DNA of 64,000 bases from Lachnospiraceae bacterium (GTDB lineage: Bacteria > Bacillota > Clostridia > Lachnospirales > Lachnospiraceae). The notes beneath the pieces are model-generated. The model made no database searches and was not told the DNA's origin. It saw nothing but the letters and a program-made list of their open reading frames with translations. The number at the start of each line of letters is the position of its first letter. The first letter of the stretch is position 1. The position numbers were made by a program, and so were the translations under genes. The DNA is taken from NCBI GenBank assembly GCA_030825115.1, contig JAPJQL010000015.1:1-64000 (forward strand). Direction: 5' to 3'. This document shows, piece after piece, positions 7,505-17,300 of the stretch.

Positions 7505-9376
7505 TTACTCCAGCTCGCTCAGACCCGTGTACAGTTCATAATAACGTCCCTTCATGGCCACCAGCTCGTCATGGTCGCCGCGCTCGATGATCTCGCCGTT
7601 CTCCAACACCATGATGGCATTCGCATTTCTTACCGTAGACAGACGGTGTGCGATCACAAACGTGGTCCTGTCCGCCATCAGGCGGTCCATGCCGTGCTCA
7701 ATGTGCTTCTCTGTCCTGGTATCTACAGAGCTGGTCGCCTCGTCCAGAATCAGGATCGGGGCTTTTGACAGGGCGGCCCTGGCAATGTTTAAAAGCTGCC
7801 TCTGCCCCTGGCTTAAGTTGGCCCCGTCTCCCTCCAGCATCGTCTGATACCCCTGGGGCAGACGGTTGATAAAGGAATGGGCCGACGCGGTCTTAGCCGC
7901 CTGGATCACCTCTTCATCCGTAGCATCCAGCCGCCCGTAACGGATATTTTCTATCACAGTCCCTGTAAACAGGTGGGTATCCTGCAGTACCATCGCGATA
8001 TTCTGCCTTAAGTTGTCCCGGTTGATGTGGTTGATATTCACCCCGTCGATGGTGATCGTCCCGGACTGGATATCGTAAAAGCGGTTGATGAGGTTGGTGA
8101 TCGTCGTCTTGCCCGCGCCGGTGGAGCCGACAAACGCAATCTTCTGCCCCGGCTTTGCATACAGGCTAATGTCTTTCAGGATCACCTTATCCGGGTTGTA
8201 TCCGAAGGTTACATGGTCAAGCACCACATGCCCCTGCATCGGGTCCAGCACCACCGCATCCGCATCGTCCGCAGGCTCCGGCTTTTCGTCCATCATTGCA
8301 AACACCCGCTCCGCTCCGGCCAGCGCCGAAAACACATTGCTGACCTGCATGGAAATCTCGTTGATCGGACGGCTGAACTGTCTGGAAAAGTTCAAAAATA
8401 CGGTCAGCCCGCCTACGTCAAAGTTTCGGAAGATACACAGAAGTCCGCCGATACATGCAGTCAGCGAGTAGTTCACCTGGCTCAGGTTCCCCATGACAGG
8501 TCCCATCATGCCGCCAAAGAACTGGGCCCGTATCTGGTTATCCCTCAGATCTTCATTGAGTATTTTAAACTCTTCCTCCGCCACTCCCTCGTGGCAGAAT
8601 ACCTTGACCACCTTCTGTCCGGTGATCGTCTCCTCGATATAGCCGTTTACCGCTCCCAGCGATGCCTGCTGGGCGGAGAAATACTTCTGGCTCCGTCTTG
8701 CCACAGAACCGCCCGCCTTCATCATCAGCGGTATCATCACAAGGGTGATCAGCGTCAGCCAGATATTCGTGTATATCATCAGGATCAGCGTTCCGATGAT
8801 ACTCAAAGCCCCGGCAAACAGCTGCACCAGCGTATTGCTGAGCATCTGCCCAACCGTATCCACATCGTTAGTAAACCGGCTCATCAGATCGCCGTTTGAA
8901 TTCGTGTCATAAAACCGTACCGGAAGGCTCTGCATCTTGCCAAACAGCTCCTCCCTGATCTTTCGCAGCGCATTCTGCGCCACGGTCAGCATGATCTTTG
9001 CCTGGGCATAGTTTGCCCCGACGCCGACCAGATAGACCGCCGCCATCACAAGAAGGGCGCGAAACAGACCTGCAGCATCGCCGCGGCTTCCATCCACCGG
9101 CACGATATAGGTGTTGATGATCGGGCGCAGCATATAGGAGCCAACCAGGGTTCCCAGCGTGTTTAAGATCACGCAGACAAACGCCAGCGTCATCTTTGCT
9201 TTGTCCTCACGCAGGTAGGACAACAGACGCCGGATCGTCTCTTTGCTGTTTTTCGGTCTTCCGCCGCCCATAGCCGCCATCCCGCCGCCATGTCCCGGTC
9301 CTCTCCGCTTCGGCGCAGCCGTCACGTTCCGTCCATAGCGGTGTTTTAAACTTTCTACTCTTCTTTTCTGATCCAT
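7505..9376 (-). CDS. ABC exporter half, consensus ATPase site
   Basis: A 623-residue fused permease-ATPase (ABC_membrane plus ABC_tran). Six helices span residues about 55-370, after a basic, glycine-rich N-terminal extension. The ATPase domain has Walker A GSTGAGKT, signature LSQGQ and Walker B ending in DEATSS with the catalytic glutamate present. Its gene starts at the base where the upstream ABC gene ends (shared base 9376), so the two are translationally coupled and almost certainly form a heterodimeric exporter of the BmrCD/TM287-288 kind, moving drugs or lipids outward. Confidence 0.92.
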   Translation of the reverse strand: MDQKRRVESLKHRYGRNVTAAPKRRGPGHGGGMAAMGGGRPKNSKETIRRLLSYLREDKAKMTLAFVCVILNTLGTLVGSYMLRPIINTYIVPVDGSRGDAAGLFRALLVMAAVYLVGVGANYAQAKIMLTVAQNALRKIREELFGKMQSLPVRFYDTNSNGDLMSRFTNDVDTVGQMLSNTLVQLFAGALSIIGTLILMIYTNIWLTLITLVMIPLMMKAGGSVARRSQKYFSAQQASLGAVNGYIEETITGQKVVKVFCHEGVAEEEFKILNEDLRDNQIRAQFFGGMMGPVMGNLSQVNYSLTACIGGLLCIFRNFDVGGLTVFLNFSRQFSRPINEISMQVSNVFSALAGAERVFAMMDEKPEPADDADAVVLDPMQGHVVLDHVTFGYNPDKVILKDISLYAKPGQKIAFVGSTGAGKTTITNLINRFYDIQSGTITIDGVNINHINRDNLRQNIAMVLQDTHLFTGTVIENIRYGRLDATDEEVIQAAKTASAHSFINRLPQGYQTMLEGDGANLSQGQRQLLNIARAALSKAPILILDEATSSVDTRTEKHIEHGMDRLMADRTTFVIAHRLSTVRNANAIMVLENGEIIERGDHDELVAMKGRYYELYTGLSELE

Positions 9377-11115
9377 TATGCGCTTACCTCCTTTTCCCTG
9401 TCCCGCTGGGAATAATAGATTTCCTGGTAAGCTTCACAGGATTTCAGCAGCTCGTCGTGGGTGCCCATGCCGATCAGCCTGCCGTCATCCAGTACCAGGA
9501 TCTGGTCTGCTTCCTCCACAGACCCAATCCTCTGGGCAATGATAAACTTCGTCGTATCCTTCAGCGTGGTACGGAAACACTCCCGGATCTTTGCCTCGGT
9601 CGCCGTATCCACCGCGCTGGTCGAGTCATCCAGGATCAGGATCTTCGGCTTTTTTAACAGCGCGCGGGCGATGCACAGACGCTGCTTCTGTCCGCCGGAT
9701 ACATTGACACCGCCCTGTCCCATATCGGTGTCATACCCGTCCGGGAATGTCGTGACAAACCCGTCCGCCTGGGCCGCGTCCGCAATCTCACGGATCTCCT
9801 CCATCGACGCGTCCTCATTGCCCCACCGCAGGTTCTCTTCGATCGTACCGGAGAACAGCACGTTCTTTTGCAGTACCATCCCGACGCCCTCTCTCAAATG
9901 GCGCAGCGAATAATCCCTGACGTTTACGCCGTCCACCAGCACCTCGCCGCAGGTGGTATCATAAAGCCTTGGAATCAGCTGCACCAGGGAAGTCTTTCCG
10001 CTGCCTGTCGCCCCGATGATGCCGATGATCTGTCCCGGCTCTGCCGTAAAGCTGATGTGTTCCAGGACCAGCTCCCCGCTGTCTTTGTGGTAGCCAAAGC
10101 CCACATCTTTAAATTCTACCCGTCCCTCAGTCACCTTCAGGTCTTTTCTCGCTGCGTCCTCATCGGTCAGGTCCACCTCTGTATCCATAACCTCGCCGAT
10201 ACGCTTTACCGAAGCCATCGCCCGGGAACTTTGCAAAAATACCATAGAAAGCATCATCAGCGACATGAGGATCTGGACGATATACGTGGTAAATGCCGTC
10301 AGATCGCCGACCTGCATCCTGCCTGCTATGATAATGTTGCCCCCATACCAAACCACCGCAAGCGTTGTGATATTCATCGCCAGCATCATCACCGGCATCG
10401 TCATGATGACGATCTTCATCGCGTTTAAACTGCTCTTTTGCAGGTTTTCATTGTTCTTGCGGAACTTTTCTTTTTCAAAATCTTCCCGCACGAAGGATTT
10501 GATGACCCGCACATTCGTCAGCGCCTCCTGGATTCCGGAGTTCAGCTTGTCGAGCTTCGTCTGCATCACGGTAAAGCGGGGATACGCCGTCTTTAAAATC
10601 AGCGCGATCACCACAGTCAACACCGGGATGACGACAAGAATGATGACGGCCAGCTCCGCATTCATGAGGAACGCCATAATGAGCGCTCCGATAAACATCC
10701 CCGGCGCGCGCAGCGCCAGCCTGAGCCCCATCATCATCACCTGCTGCACCTGCTGCACATCGTTGGTCAGACGGGTCACAAGAGAACCGGTGCTGTAATC
10801 ATCGATATTCTTAAACGAAAACTGCTGTACCTTTGCAAACAGATCCCTTCTTAAATCGCTGGTAAAGCAGATCGATGCCTTTGCAGAAAAATAAGCCCCT
10901 CCGATTCCGCTGACCGCCATCAAAAGGGCGACGCCGATCATGACGAGACCGATGCTGACGATATATCTGCTGTCTCTGTTTGCCACGCCGTTGTTGATGA
11001 TCAGCGACATCAGCTTTGGCAGCATGATCTCGCCCAGCACCTCCGTGATCATCAGGCAGGGGCCGATGATAAACGCGCTCAGGTATGGCTTTACATATTT
11101 TCCATAACGTTTCAT
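9376..11115 (-). CDS. ABC exporter half, degenerate ATPase site
   Basis: A 579-residue fused permease-ATPase. Walker A is GATGSGKT and the signature VSGGQ is intact, but the catalytic glutamate after Walker B is replaced by aspartate (ILDDSTSA). This is the typical sign of the degenerate-site partner in heterodimeric type IV ABC exporters. It overlaps marR by 4 bp upstream and meets the consensus-site partner downstream, forming one operon. Function by family: ATP-driven export of hydrophobic compounds through the inner membrane. Confidence 0.92.
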   Translation of the reverse strand: MKRYGKYVKPYLSAFIIGPCLMITEVLGEIMLPKLMSLIINNGVANRDSRYIVSIGLVMIGVALLMAVSGIGGAYFSAKASICFTSDLRRDLFAKVQQFSFKNIDDYSTGSLVTRLTNDVQQVQQVMMMGLRLALRAPGMFIGALIMAFLMNAELAVIILVVIPVLTVVIALILKTAYPRFTVMQTKLDKLNSGIQEALTNVRVIKSFVREDFEKEKFRKNNENLQKSSLNAMKIVIMTMPVMMLAMNITTLAVVWYGGNIIIAGRMQVGDLTAFTTYIVQILMSLMMLSMVFLQSSRAMASVKRIGEVMDTEVDLTDEDAARKDLKVTEGRVEFKDVGFGYHKDSGELVLEHISFTAEPGQIIGIIGATGSGKTSLVQLIPRLYDTTCGEVLVDGVNVRDYSLRHLREGVGMVLQKNVLFSGTIEENLRWGNEDASMEEIREIADAAQADGFVTTFPDGYDTDMGQGGVNVSGGQKQRLCIARALLKKPKILILDDSTSAVDTATEAKIRECFRTTLKDTTKFIIAQRIGSVEEADQILVLDDGRLIGMGTHDELLKSCEAYQEIYYSQRDREKEVSA

Positions 11116-11606
11116 TCCTGTTCCTCTCTTTCTGTCTCGGGCAGCAGACGGTTCAGGTTCTGATAGATCCGGTCCAGAAATCCCTGGAGCTGCAAAAGCT
11201 CCTCCGGTCCGAACCCTTCATACATCTGCGCCTCCAGCTTCTGGAAAAATTCAATGCTTCCTTCCACTACGGCTTTGCCCTTTTCTGTAATGCAAATCTG
11301 GTTAAAACGGTTGTCTTCCTGATCCACTTCCCGTTTAATATACCCGCCGTTCTCCAGTTTTTTCAGGGAAACGGCAACAGTGGCTGCGGATACCTGATGC
11401 ATCCTCGCAATATCCTTCTGGGACACATTGGGATTCGCTGAGATATACATCAGAAGCTGGTGCTGGCTGCGATATACTCCCGTCTTGTTGAGCTCGCGCT
11501 CGAGCACCATCCGGTGCAGACGGTTGATCCCCATATAAGTATGCATCAATTCCCTGTATGGTGAATCCCATTCCTTTATATGATGGCGGTGACGGCATCC
11601 TTTCAC
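11112..11606 (-). CDS. MarR-family transcriptional regulator
   Basis: A 164-residue winged-helix regulator. The central segment from about 55 to 125 carries the MarR fold (QKDIARMHQVSAATVAVSLKKLE recognition region and the DNRFNQICITEKG wing). Its stop overlaps the first ABC gene by 4 bp (ATGA). This arrangement usually means an autorepressor of an efflux operon. A 7-bp inverted repeat upstream (11639-11666) next to a promoter is the likely operator. Start chosen at ATG after AAGGAGGAATCACC. Confidence 0.9.
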   Translation of the reverse strand: MKGCRHRHHIKEWDSPYRELMHTYMGINRLHRMVLERELNKTGVYRSQHQLLMYISANPNVSQKDIARMHQVSAATVAVSLKKLENGGYIKREVDQEDNRFNQICITEKGKAVVEGSIEFFQKLEAQMYEGFGPEELLQLQGFLDRIYQNLNRLLPETEREEQE

Positions 11607-11638
11607 GGTGATTCCTCCTTCGTTAGTCTGTCAGCCCC

Positions 11639-11666
11639 GCTAACTGTCAGCAAGCTAATAGTTAGC
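11639..11666. promoter_or_regulatory. Putative MarR operator palindrome
   Basis: GCTAACT at 11639-11645 and AGTTAGC at 11660-11666 are perfect inverted arms 14 bp apart, placed just downstream of the predicted start of transcription of marR-ABC-ABC-merR. Position fits repression; not proven. Confidence 0.5.
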
Positions 11667-11682
11667 TAGTTTAGCATTACCC

Positions 11683-11712
11683 ATTATAAAAGCACCTGCA
11701 TCAAAATGCAAG
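11683..11712 (-). promoter_or_regulatory. Promoter for marR efflux operon, nested in terminator
   Basis: On the minus strand TTGCAT (11707-11712) and TATAAT (11683-11688) are 18 bp apart. The promoter overlaps the terminator hairpin of the upstream gene, so the same DNA ends one unit and starts the next. Confidence 0.55.
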
Positions 11713-11719
11713 TGCTTTT
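11688..11719 (-). terminator. Terminator of the argS-SNF2-BMP-phosphoesterase run
   Basis: 13-nt arms 11688-11700 and 11707-11719 pair with one G-U, with T-runs on the far side of the stem. It lies 30 nt past the metallophosphoesterase stop. Confidence 0.75.
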
Positions 11720-11748
11720 TCCTGATATCCCAAAATTTCACAAATCCT

Positions 11749-12348
11749 TCACACATCGGGATATTCGATGATGTAGTTGTCGTAGGCGTTGACCACGATG
11801 GTATCGCCATACTTGTCCAGCCGCTTAAACTCTCCGTAATTGGCGTGGACATGCCCGTGGACAAAGTATTTGGGGCGGTATCTGTCAAGCAGCTCCCGAA
11901 AGCATTCAAAACCTTTGTGGGGCAGGTCCTCCAGATCGTTCACCCCACATGCGGGAGCATGGGCGATCAGGATATCAAACCCTTTTTTTCGTTTCAGCTG
12001 CCACCACAGCCGCTGGATCCGGCGCCTCATCTGCTGCTCCGTGTACTGGTTCTCCGCACCCGGTATGTACTGCATCGAGCCGCCAAGCCCCAGGATGCGG
12101 ATCCCCTTATACTCGTAGATCTGGTCTTCGATGCAGATGCTTCCGCCCTCCTGACGCGGGCGGTACCAGCCGTCATGGTTGCCCAGCACATACAGAAGCG
12201 GAGCGCGGGACATGGAGGCAAAAAACTCCAGATAATTCTTCCGCAGATCCCCGCAGGCCAGGATCAGATCCACGTCCTTTAATTTTCCCGGCTCATAATA
12301 TTCATATAATGATCTTGACTCATGATCGGCCAGTACCAGAATCTTCAC
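11749..12348 (-). CDS. Calcineurin-like metallophosphoesterase
   Basis: A 199-residue cytosolic phosphoesterase. Dinuclear metal motifs are visible: D8-H9 in LADHES (a variant of the usual D-x-H), GDLR at 33-36, GNHD at 56-59, then AHAPACG and VHGHVH near the C-terminus. The first motif differs from the usual spacing, so metal binding there may be altered. The start is GTG at 12348, preceded by GGAGGAG; it overlaps the end of the BMP-like gene by 29 bp, showing tight translational coupling. Substrate unknown; relatives act on nucleotides, phosphodiesters or phosphoproteins. Confidence 0.85.
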   Translation of the reverse strand: MKILVLADHESRSLYEYYEPGKLKDVDLILACGDLRKNYLEFFASMSRAPLLYVLGNHDGWYRPRQEGGSICIEDQIYEYKGIRILGLGGSMQYIPGAENQYTEQQMRRRIQRLWWQLKRKKGFDILIAHAPACGVNDLEDLPHKGFECFRELLDRYRPKYFVHGHVHANYGEFKRLDKYGDTIVVNAYDNYIIEYPDV

Positions 12349-14296
12349 GCTTATTCTCCTCCGTAGCAGTCTCTTCGATCTTTACTCCCTGCAGGCGCAC
12401 CAACGCCTGTGCCTCAGGGGTAAAGGAATCTATATCTGGAATCTGCCCCTCCACGTTCTCGGCCAGCCAGTTCATCGTGATGATCTCTTCCGGCGTCAGG
12501 CTGCCGCCCTCTTCGCACTGGATGATGCCTTCCTGCGAATAGATCGTCCCGTCAAAGGGGTGGAAGCTGCCGCTCTTGATCGATTTTTTCAAAAAGTCGA
12601 TGAGGCGGTTGGTCCCATTCGGCAGGTTCTGGGAGCAGATGACATCGATCACGTCGGCCGACATCCCCCACCAGTAGTTGACTGCTTTTCGTCCCTTTAA
12701 GCTTTTGGTGTCCGGGTTCCCGTGGCAGGTCAGGTTCACAATGCGCTCGTAAAATTTCCCCCAGTGCCAGAACGGAGTCGCCAGATTGTCCACCGAACCG
12801 TCCGGTCTTTTGTGATACAGCCCGTATTCCCGGGACGCGGACTGAGGCGTGATCAGATCGTCCCCTGAGATATAGACGATTCCCTCTTTCTGAAGCTCCT
12901 CTTTCCAGTTCTGTTCTTTGAGCCGCGACCATTTGAGGGATACCTGTACACGGGGATTGATCATCTTTGCGCCGAGGGCAAAGGCATTGATATTGGAAAC
13001 CGTGCCGTAAAGCGGGTAATCCGCCACATAGCCCAGCTTATTTCCCTCATTCATCGCCGCCGCCAGCGCTCCCATCAGGAATTTCGACTCATACATCCTC
13101 GCATAGTACGTACAGATGGAGGAATAGGACATATTGACCGAGCAGTTGAAGATCCGCACCTGCGGGTACTGGATCGCCGCTTTTACGCTCTGTCCGATCA
13201 TCTGGGAGGCGGTCGTGAAGATCATATTGCATTTTGCCGCAATCGCCAGGTCGATCGCCTGTTTTATCTCATCGTCGGTCGCCGCATTCTCAAAAGACAA
13301 GGTCCTGATCCTGCCGTCAAACTGCTGTTCCAGATAAAGCCGCCCCAACTCGTGCCCATAGACCCAGCTCGAAGTCTCTTTTCCCTTGGAATGGATAAAC
13401 GCAATCTTTAACATCTCCGGCTCTATGATCCCCGTCGGCTTTAACCAGTTGATCAGCTTTGCAGAAGCTGTCTCCACCTCCCGGGGCTGCTCTACCAGTT
13501 CGATCCTGCTGCCGCCTGCGGACAGCGTCAGTTCATCCCTGATCTTTTGCAGGTCTTTTTTCATCTGGTCTTCCGTGCGTTTTTTCACCATATCATATCC
13601 GAAGATTTCCGCATAGACCAAAAATGCGTCGGAAGCGGTCATCTCCATCCCCTCGGTGCGGAACCCCTGGAACACCTTGGCAAACAGATCGTAAGCCGCC
13701 TTAAAATACATCCTGGTATCTTCATCCCAGACTTCATCCGGTTTCTTTCCCATCACCGCAAGCAGTTTCTGGTAGCTGCCCTCATGGCTGAACCACACAT
13801 CGCAGTTGAACGACACCTGATAAAAATCCAGGAACTCATAATACAGCCTTGTATCGCGGTCGTTGCTCCGCTTCGGGATCAGGCGGATTACCGATGCCGT
13901 GATACTGTAGGCGTGGACGTACTTGAGAACGCTGACGCGCTTGTTTCCCTCCTGGACATAATAGCGGTTCATAAATTCGTAGGCGATGATCGGATCGCGG
14001 ATGCCATCCTCGATCTGGTGGTCATACAGATAGGCCCATTTTGCCCCAAACTCCGTCTTCTCGCCCAGAAGCGGCATAAAGTTGCTGGCAAATGCCTGGG
14101 TCCGGCCCTGGGTCTTTGTCCCCACGATCTTTTCCAGCGGGACATCGATAAGCCCCAGGCTTACCTCCGATACAATATCGGTGTTTGCCAGAATCTCATC
14201 CAGGACCGGCAGATAAGGGTACTCGCCCTTCATCACAGCGGTCTGATACCCCCTGCGCCCCAGCTTTAACGCACCTATATAATCATACAGCGCCAT
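12320..14296 (-). CDS. ParB-like / BMP-domain fusion protein, no signal peptide
   Basis: A 658-residue protein in two parts. Residues about 45-145 resemble a ParB/sulfiredoxin-like domain: IDVPLEKIVGT (50-60), GIRDPIIAYEFMN (98-110) and EGNKRVSVLKY (116-126), the last like the nucleotide-binding GxxR of ParB. Residues about 296-600 match the basic membrane protein (BMP, PF02608) ligand-binding fold known from nucleoside-binding lipoproteins. There is no signal peptide or lipobox, so it should be cytosolic and cannot be a normal transporter subunit; no permease genes are nearby. ATG at 14296 follows AAAGGAGAC. It may sense a nucleoside or similar ligand inside the cell (inference). Confidence 0.75.
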   Translation of the reverse strand: MALYDYIGALKLGRRGYQTAVMKGEYPYLPVLDEILANTDIVSEVSLGLIDVPLEKIVGTKTQGRTQAFASNFMPLLGEKTEFGAKWAYLYDHQIEDGIRDPIIAYEFMNRYYVQEGNKRVSVLKYVHAYSITASVIRLIPKRSNDRDTRLYYEFLDFYQVSFNCDVWFSHEGSYQKLLAVMGKKPDEVWDEDTRMYFKAAYDLFAKVFQGFRTEGMEMTASDAFLVYAEIFGYDMVKKRTEDQMKKDLQKIRDELTLSAGGSRIELVEQPREVETASAKLINWLKPTGIIEPEMLKIAFIHSKGKETSSWVYGHELGRLYLEQQFDGRIRTLSFENAATDDEIKQAIDLAIAAKCNMIFTTASQMIGQSVKAAIQYPQVRIFNCSVNMSYSSICTYYARMYESKFLMGALAAAMNEGNKLGYVADYPLYGTVSNINAFALGAKMINPRVQVSLKWSRLKEQNWKEELQKEGIVYISGDDLITPQSASREYGLYHKRPDGSVDNLATPFWHWGKFYERIVNLTCHGNPDTKSLKGRKAVNYWWGMSADVIDVICSQNLPNGTNRLIDFLKKSIKSGSFHPFDGTIYSQEGIIQCEEGGSLTPEEIITMNWLAENVEGQIPDIDSFTPEAQALVRLQGVKIEETATEENKREDSGTGRS

Positions 14297-14330
14297 ATTC
14301 CGTCTCCTTTCCAACACCGGTTCTCCGGCA

Positions 14331-17300
14331 TCACGGACGCAGGATCTCCAAAAGGTCTTCTCGCGTCAGGCTCGCCAACGACAACGTTCCCTCCGTGATG
14401 ATCTGCTCAGCCAGATCCTTTTTGCTCTCCTGCAGCTTCATAATATTTTCTTCAATCGTGCCCTTCATGATCAGCTTAAACACAGATACCTGCTTTTCCT
14501 GTCCGATCCGGTGGGTCCGGTCTGTCGCCTGGTTCTGTGCCGCCACATTCCACCACGGATCGTAGTGGATGACAAGATCGGCCGCGGTCAGATTCAGCCC
14601 CGTGCCGCCCGCCTTCAGGGAGATTAAAAACACCGGGACATCATCGTTCTGGAACGCCCCCACCATACGGATGCGCTCCTCTTTCGGCGTAGCGCCGGTC
14701 AGGGTATAATATGCCACCCCTTCTTTTTTCAGGCGTTTCCCGATCAGCTCCAGCATGGACGTAAACTGGGAAAACAAGAGGATCTTATGCCCCCCGACGA
14801 TCCCGTCCAGGATCAGCTCGATGCAGGTATCCAGCTTCGCCGAGCCTCCTTTGTAATTACTATAACACAAAGAAGGGTCACAGCACAACTGCCGAAGCTT
14901 TGTCAGCTGGGCAAGGACCTGCAGTTTGCCGGAATTGTAAGCGCCCTCCCCCGTCTGCCCGAGCTGCTGCTTCAGCTGCAGGGCATGCGCCGTGTAGATC
15001 TCCTTCTGCGCCGCGTCCGGTTTGGAAAATACTACGGTTTCCAGCTTCTTTGGCAGTTCTTTCAGCACATCCGCCTTCAGCCGCCGGAGCACAAACGGGC
15101 CGATCAGAAGGTGAAGGGCTTTCAACGCTCCCTCGTCCCCGTCCCGGACGATCGGCTGCTCATATTCTTTTTTAAACTTCTGATAGCTGAACAGAAAGCC
15201 CGGCATCAGATAATCAAAAATGCTCCACAGCTCGCTCAACCTGTTCTCGATCGGAGTTCCCGTCAGGGCATAACGTGTCTTTGCCCGGATCTGCTTTACC
15301 GCCCTGGCGCTCTGGGTTCCCGGATTCTTGATATACTGGGCCTCGTCAATGACCTGATAACGAAATTCCAGCTTCTCATAGAAAAGGATGTCCCGTTTCA
15401 GCAGGTCATAGGAGGTGATCAGCACATCATGATCTTGCCATCCGGCTATCGCCTGCTCCCGCTCGGCGGCCGTGCCCGTGACGGCGCATACGTCAAGTTC
15501 AGGGGCAAACGTGTGGAATTCATTCTCCCAGTTATAGACAAGGGAGGCCGGACAGACGATCAGGGATATGGGTTTTGAAGCCGTATCCTGCGCTTCCCCT
15601 GAAAGCTTCTCGTCCAGCAAAAGGGCGATCACCTGGATCGTCTTCCCCAGTCCCATGTCATCGGCAAGGATCCCGCCAAAATGGCAGGCGTCCAGCGTTT
15701 TAAGCCAGCGAAATCCTGTCTTCTGGTATTCTCTCAGCACCTGCTGGAGCGGCTTTGGAACGGCATAATCGCTGTCCTCCACCGATTTCATCCCGCGGAC
15801 CACCGCTTTAAACAGGTTGTCCCGGTACAGGGTGATGCCCCGCCCTTCTTTTAAGATGCTGTCCAGATACAGGGCGCGGTAGGCCGGAACCCGGATCGTC
15901 CCGCCCTGCAGCTGTGAGCGGCTGACCGCCATCCCGTCCACCATCCGCGCCACAGTCATGAGCCCGTTGTCATCCAGCTGCAAAAACTCCCCGCTTTTCA
16001 TCCGGTAATAAGGCTTTTTCGGATTGTATTCCGACAGGATCCTCGCAAGCTCCGCGCTGCTCAAGCCCTCGGCGTCCACAGACAGTTCCAGCCAGTTCCC
16101 ACTCGTCTTCACGCCGATCTCCACCTTGGGCGTCGGCAGTACCCGGATCGCTGACGCAGCCTCGGAGATATAGACTTCCCCAAGCTGCATAAACTCCGCG
16201 ATCCCCTCCCCGAGCAGGCGGTACATCGCATCGTCATCATCCCGGATCACCAGAGTTTCATTTGCCTCCTCCCGGAACCGGAAATATTTCATGATGACCT
16301 GGCTGACCCGGAATTCTCCCGGCACATCCCGGCACACGGTCCGTGGCACCTTGTCATCTTCCACCGGGTGGAAGGAGTATTCGCCATAAGACAGCGTCGG
16401 CTTCATCGTCAGTTCCCCCGGCCGGCTGCTGTCGAACTCAAAGCGGGCTCTCAGCTCCTGCGGCCGGTAGCTCTCCAGGTCCACATCCCTCACATCCAGG
16501 CGGCTGTACGGCAGGATCTGGCCCAGTACCCGCTCGTAAAAAAGGGGCACGTCCCGGTCCTGGATCTCGACCTCATGCTTTGTCCCCCAGGTCTTCGTCA
16601 TCTGCTCCAAAAATACCGTCAGCGCCTCGCTTGCCGCACGGTCCAGGCAGATGATCTCGGTCTGGCTGCCCACATACAAAAAACGTTCCCCCGAAAAGCA
16701 GTAGATATCCGGGTCGATCCCGACGCGGATGCCGTCCCGGCCCGCCTTTTCAATCCTGACCGGAAGACCGACCGATCCTGACCGGACCTTCACCGTCCTT
16801 ACGGTTCCGCGCCGGTCCTTTGTCTCAAGCTCTTTTCCATCCATCAAGTGAAAGAACCGGTCTCTGCCCGCGCGGTTTAGCATCAGCTCCCGCAGTCCCT
16901 GCACCGTCACGAAGGTACTCTTGCTGAACTGTTCGTAATGCTCCTGATATCCCTCCACAAGCTCCAGAAGCATCGCTGCCAGTTTCCGGTCCTCCTCCGC
17001 AAACACCCCCAGGCTGTGATGAAAGCCCAGGTTTTTTCCGTACTCCACATAAGCGCCCGTCTCCACTGCCCTGGCAAATGCCACCAGGTCCTTGATCACA
17101 TACAGCCGGTCTCTTCCGGTCCGAAATTCCAGACAAAGCTCCTGTCCCTTCATCATCAGGCGGGGAACCAGACGCACGGTCTCCTCCTCCCCCTCCTGAA
17201 TGATCTTTGCCACCTCACGGTTCGTATACTCCCGGATCATGGCGCGGACCTCCTGGGAAGTGGAAACTGCCTTCCCGCTGCCTGCCCGCTGCTGCTCCTG

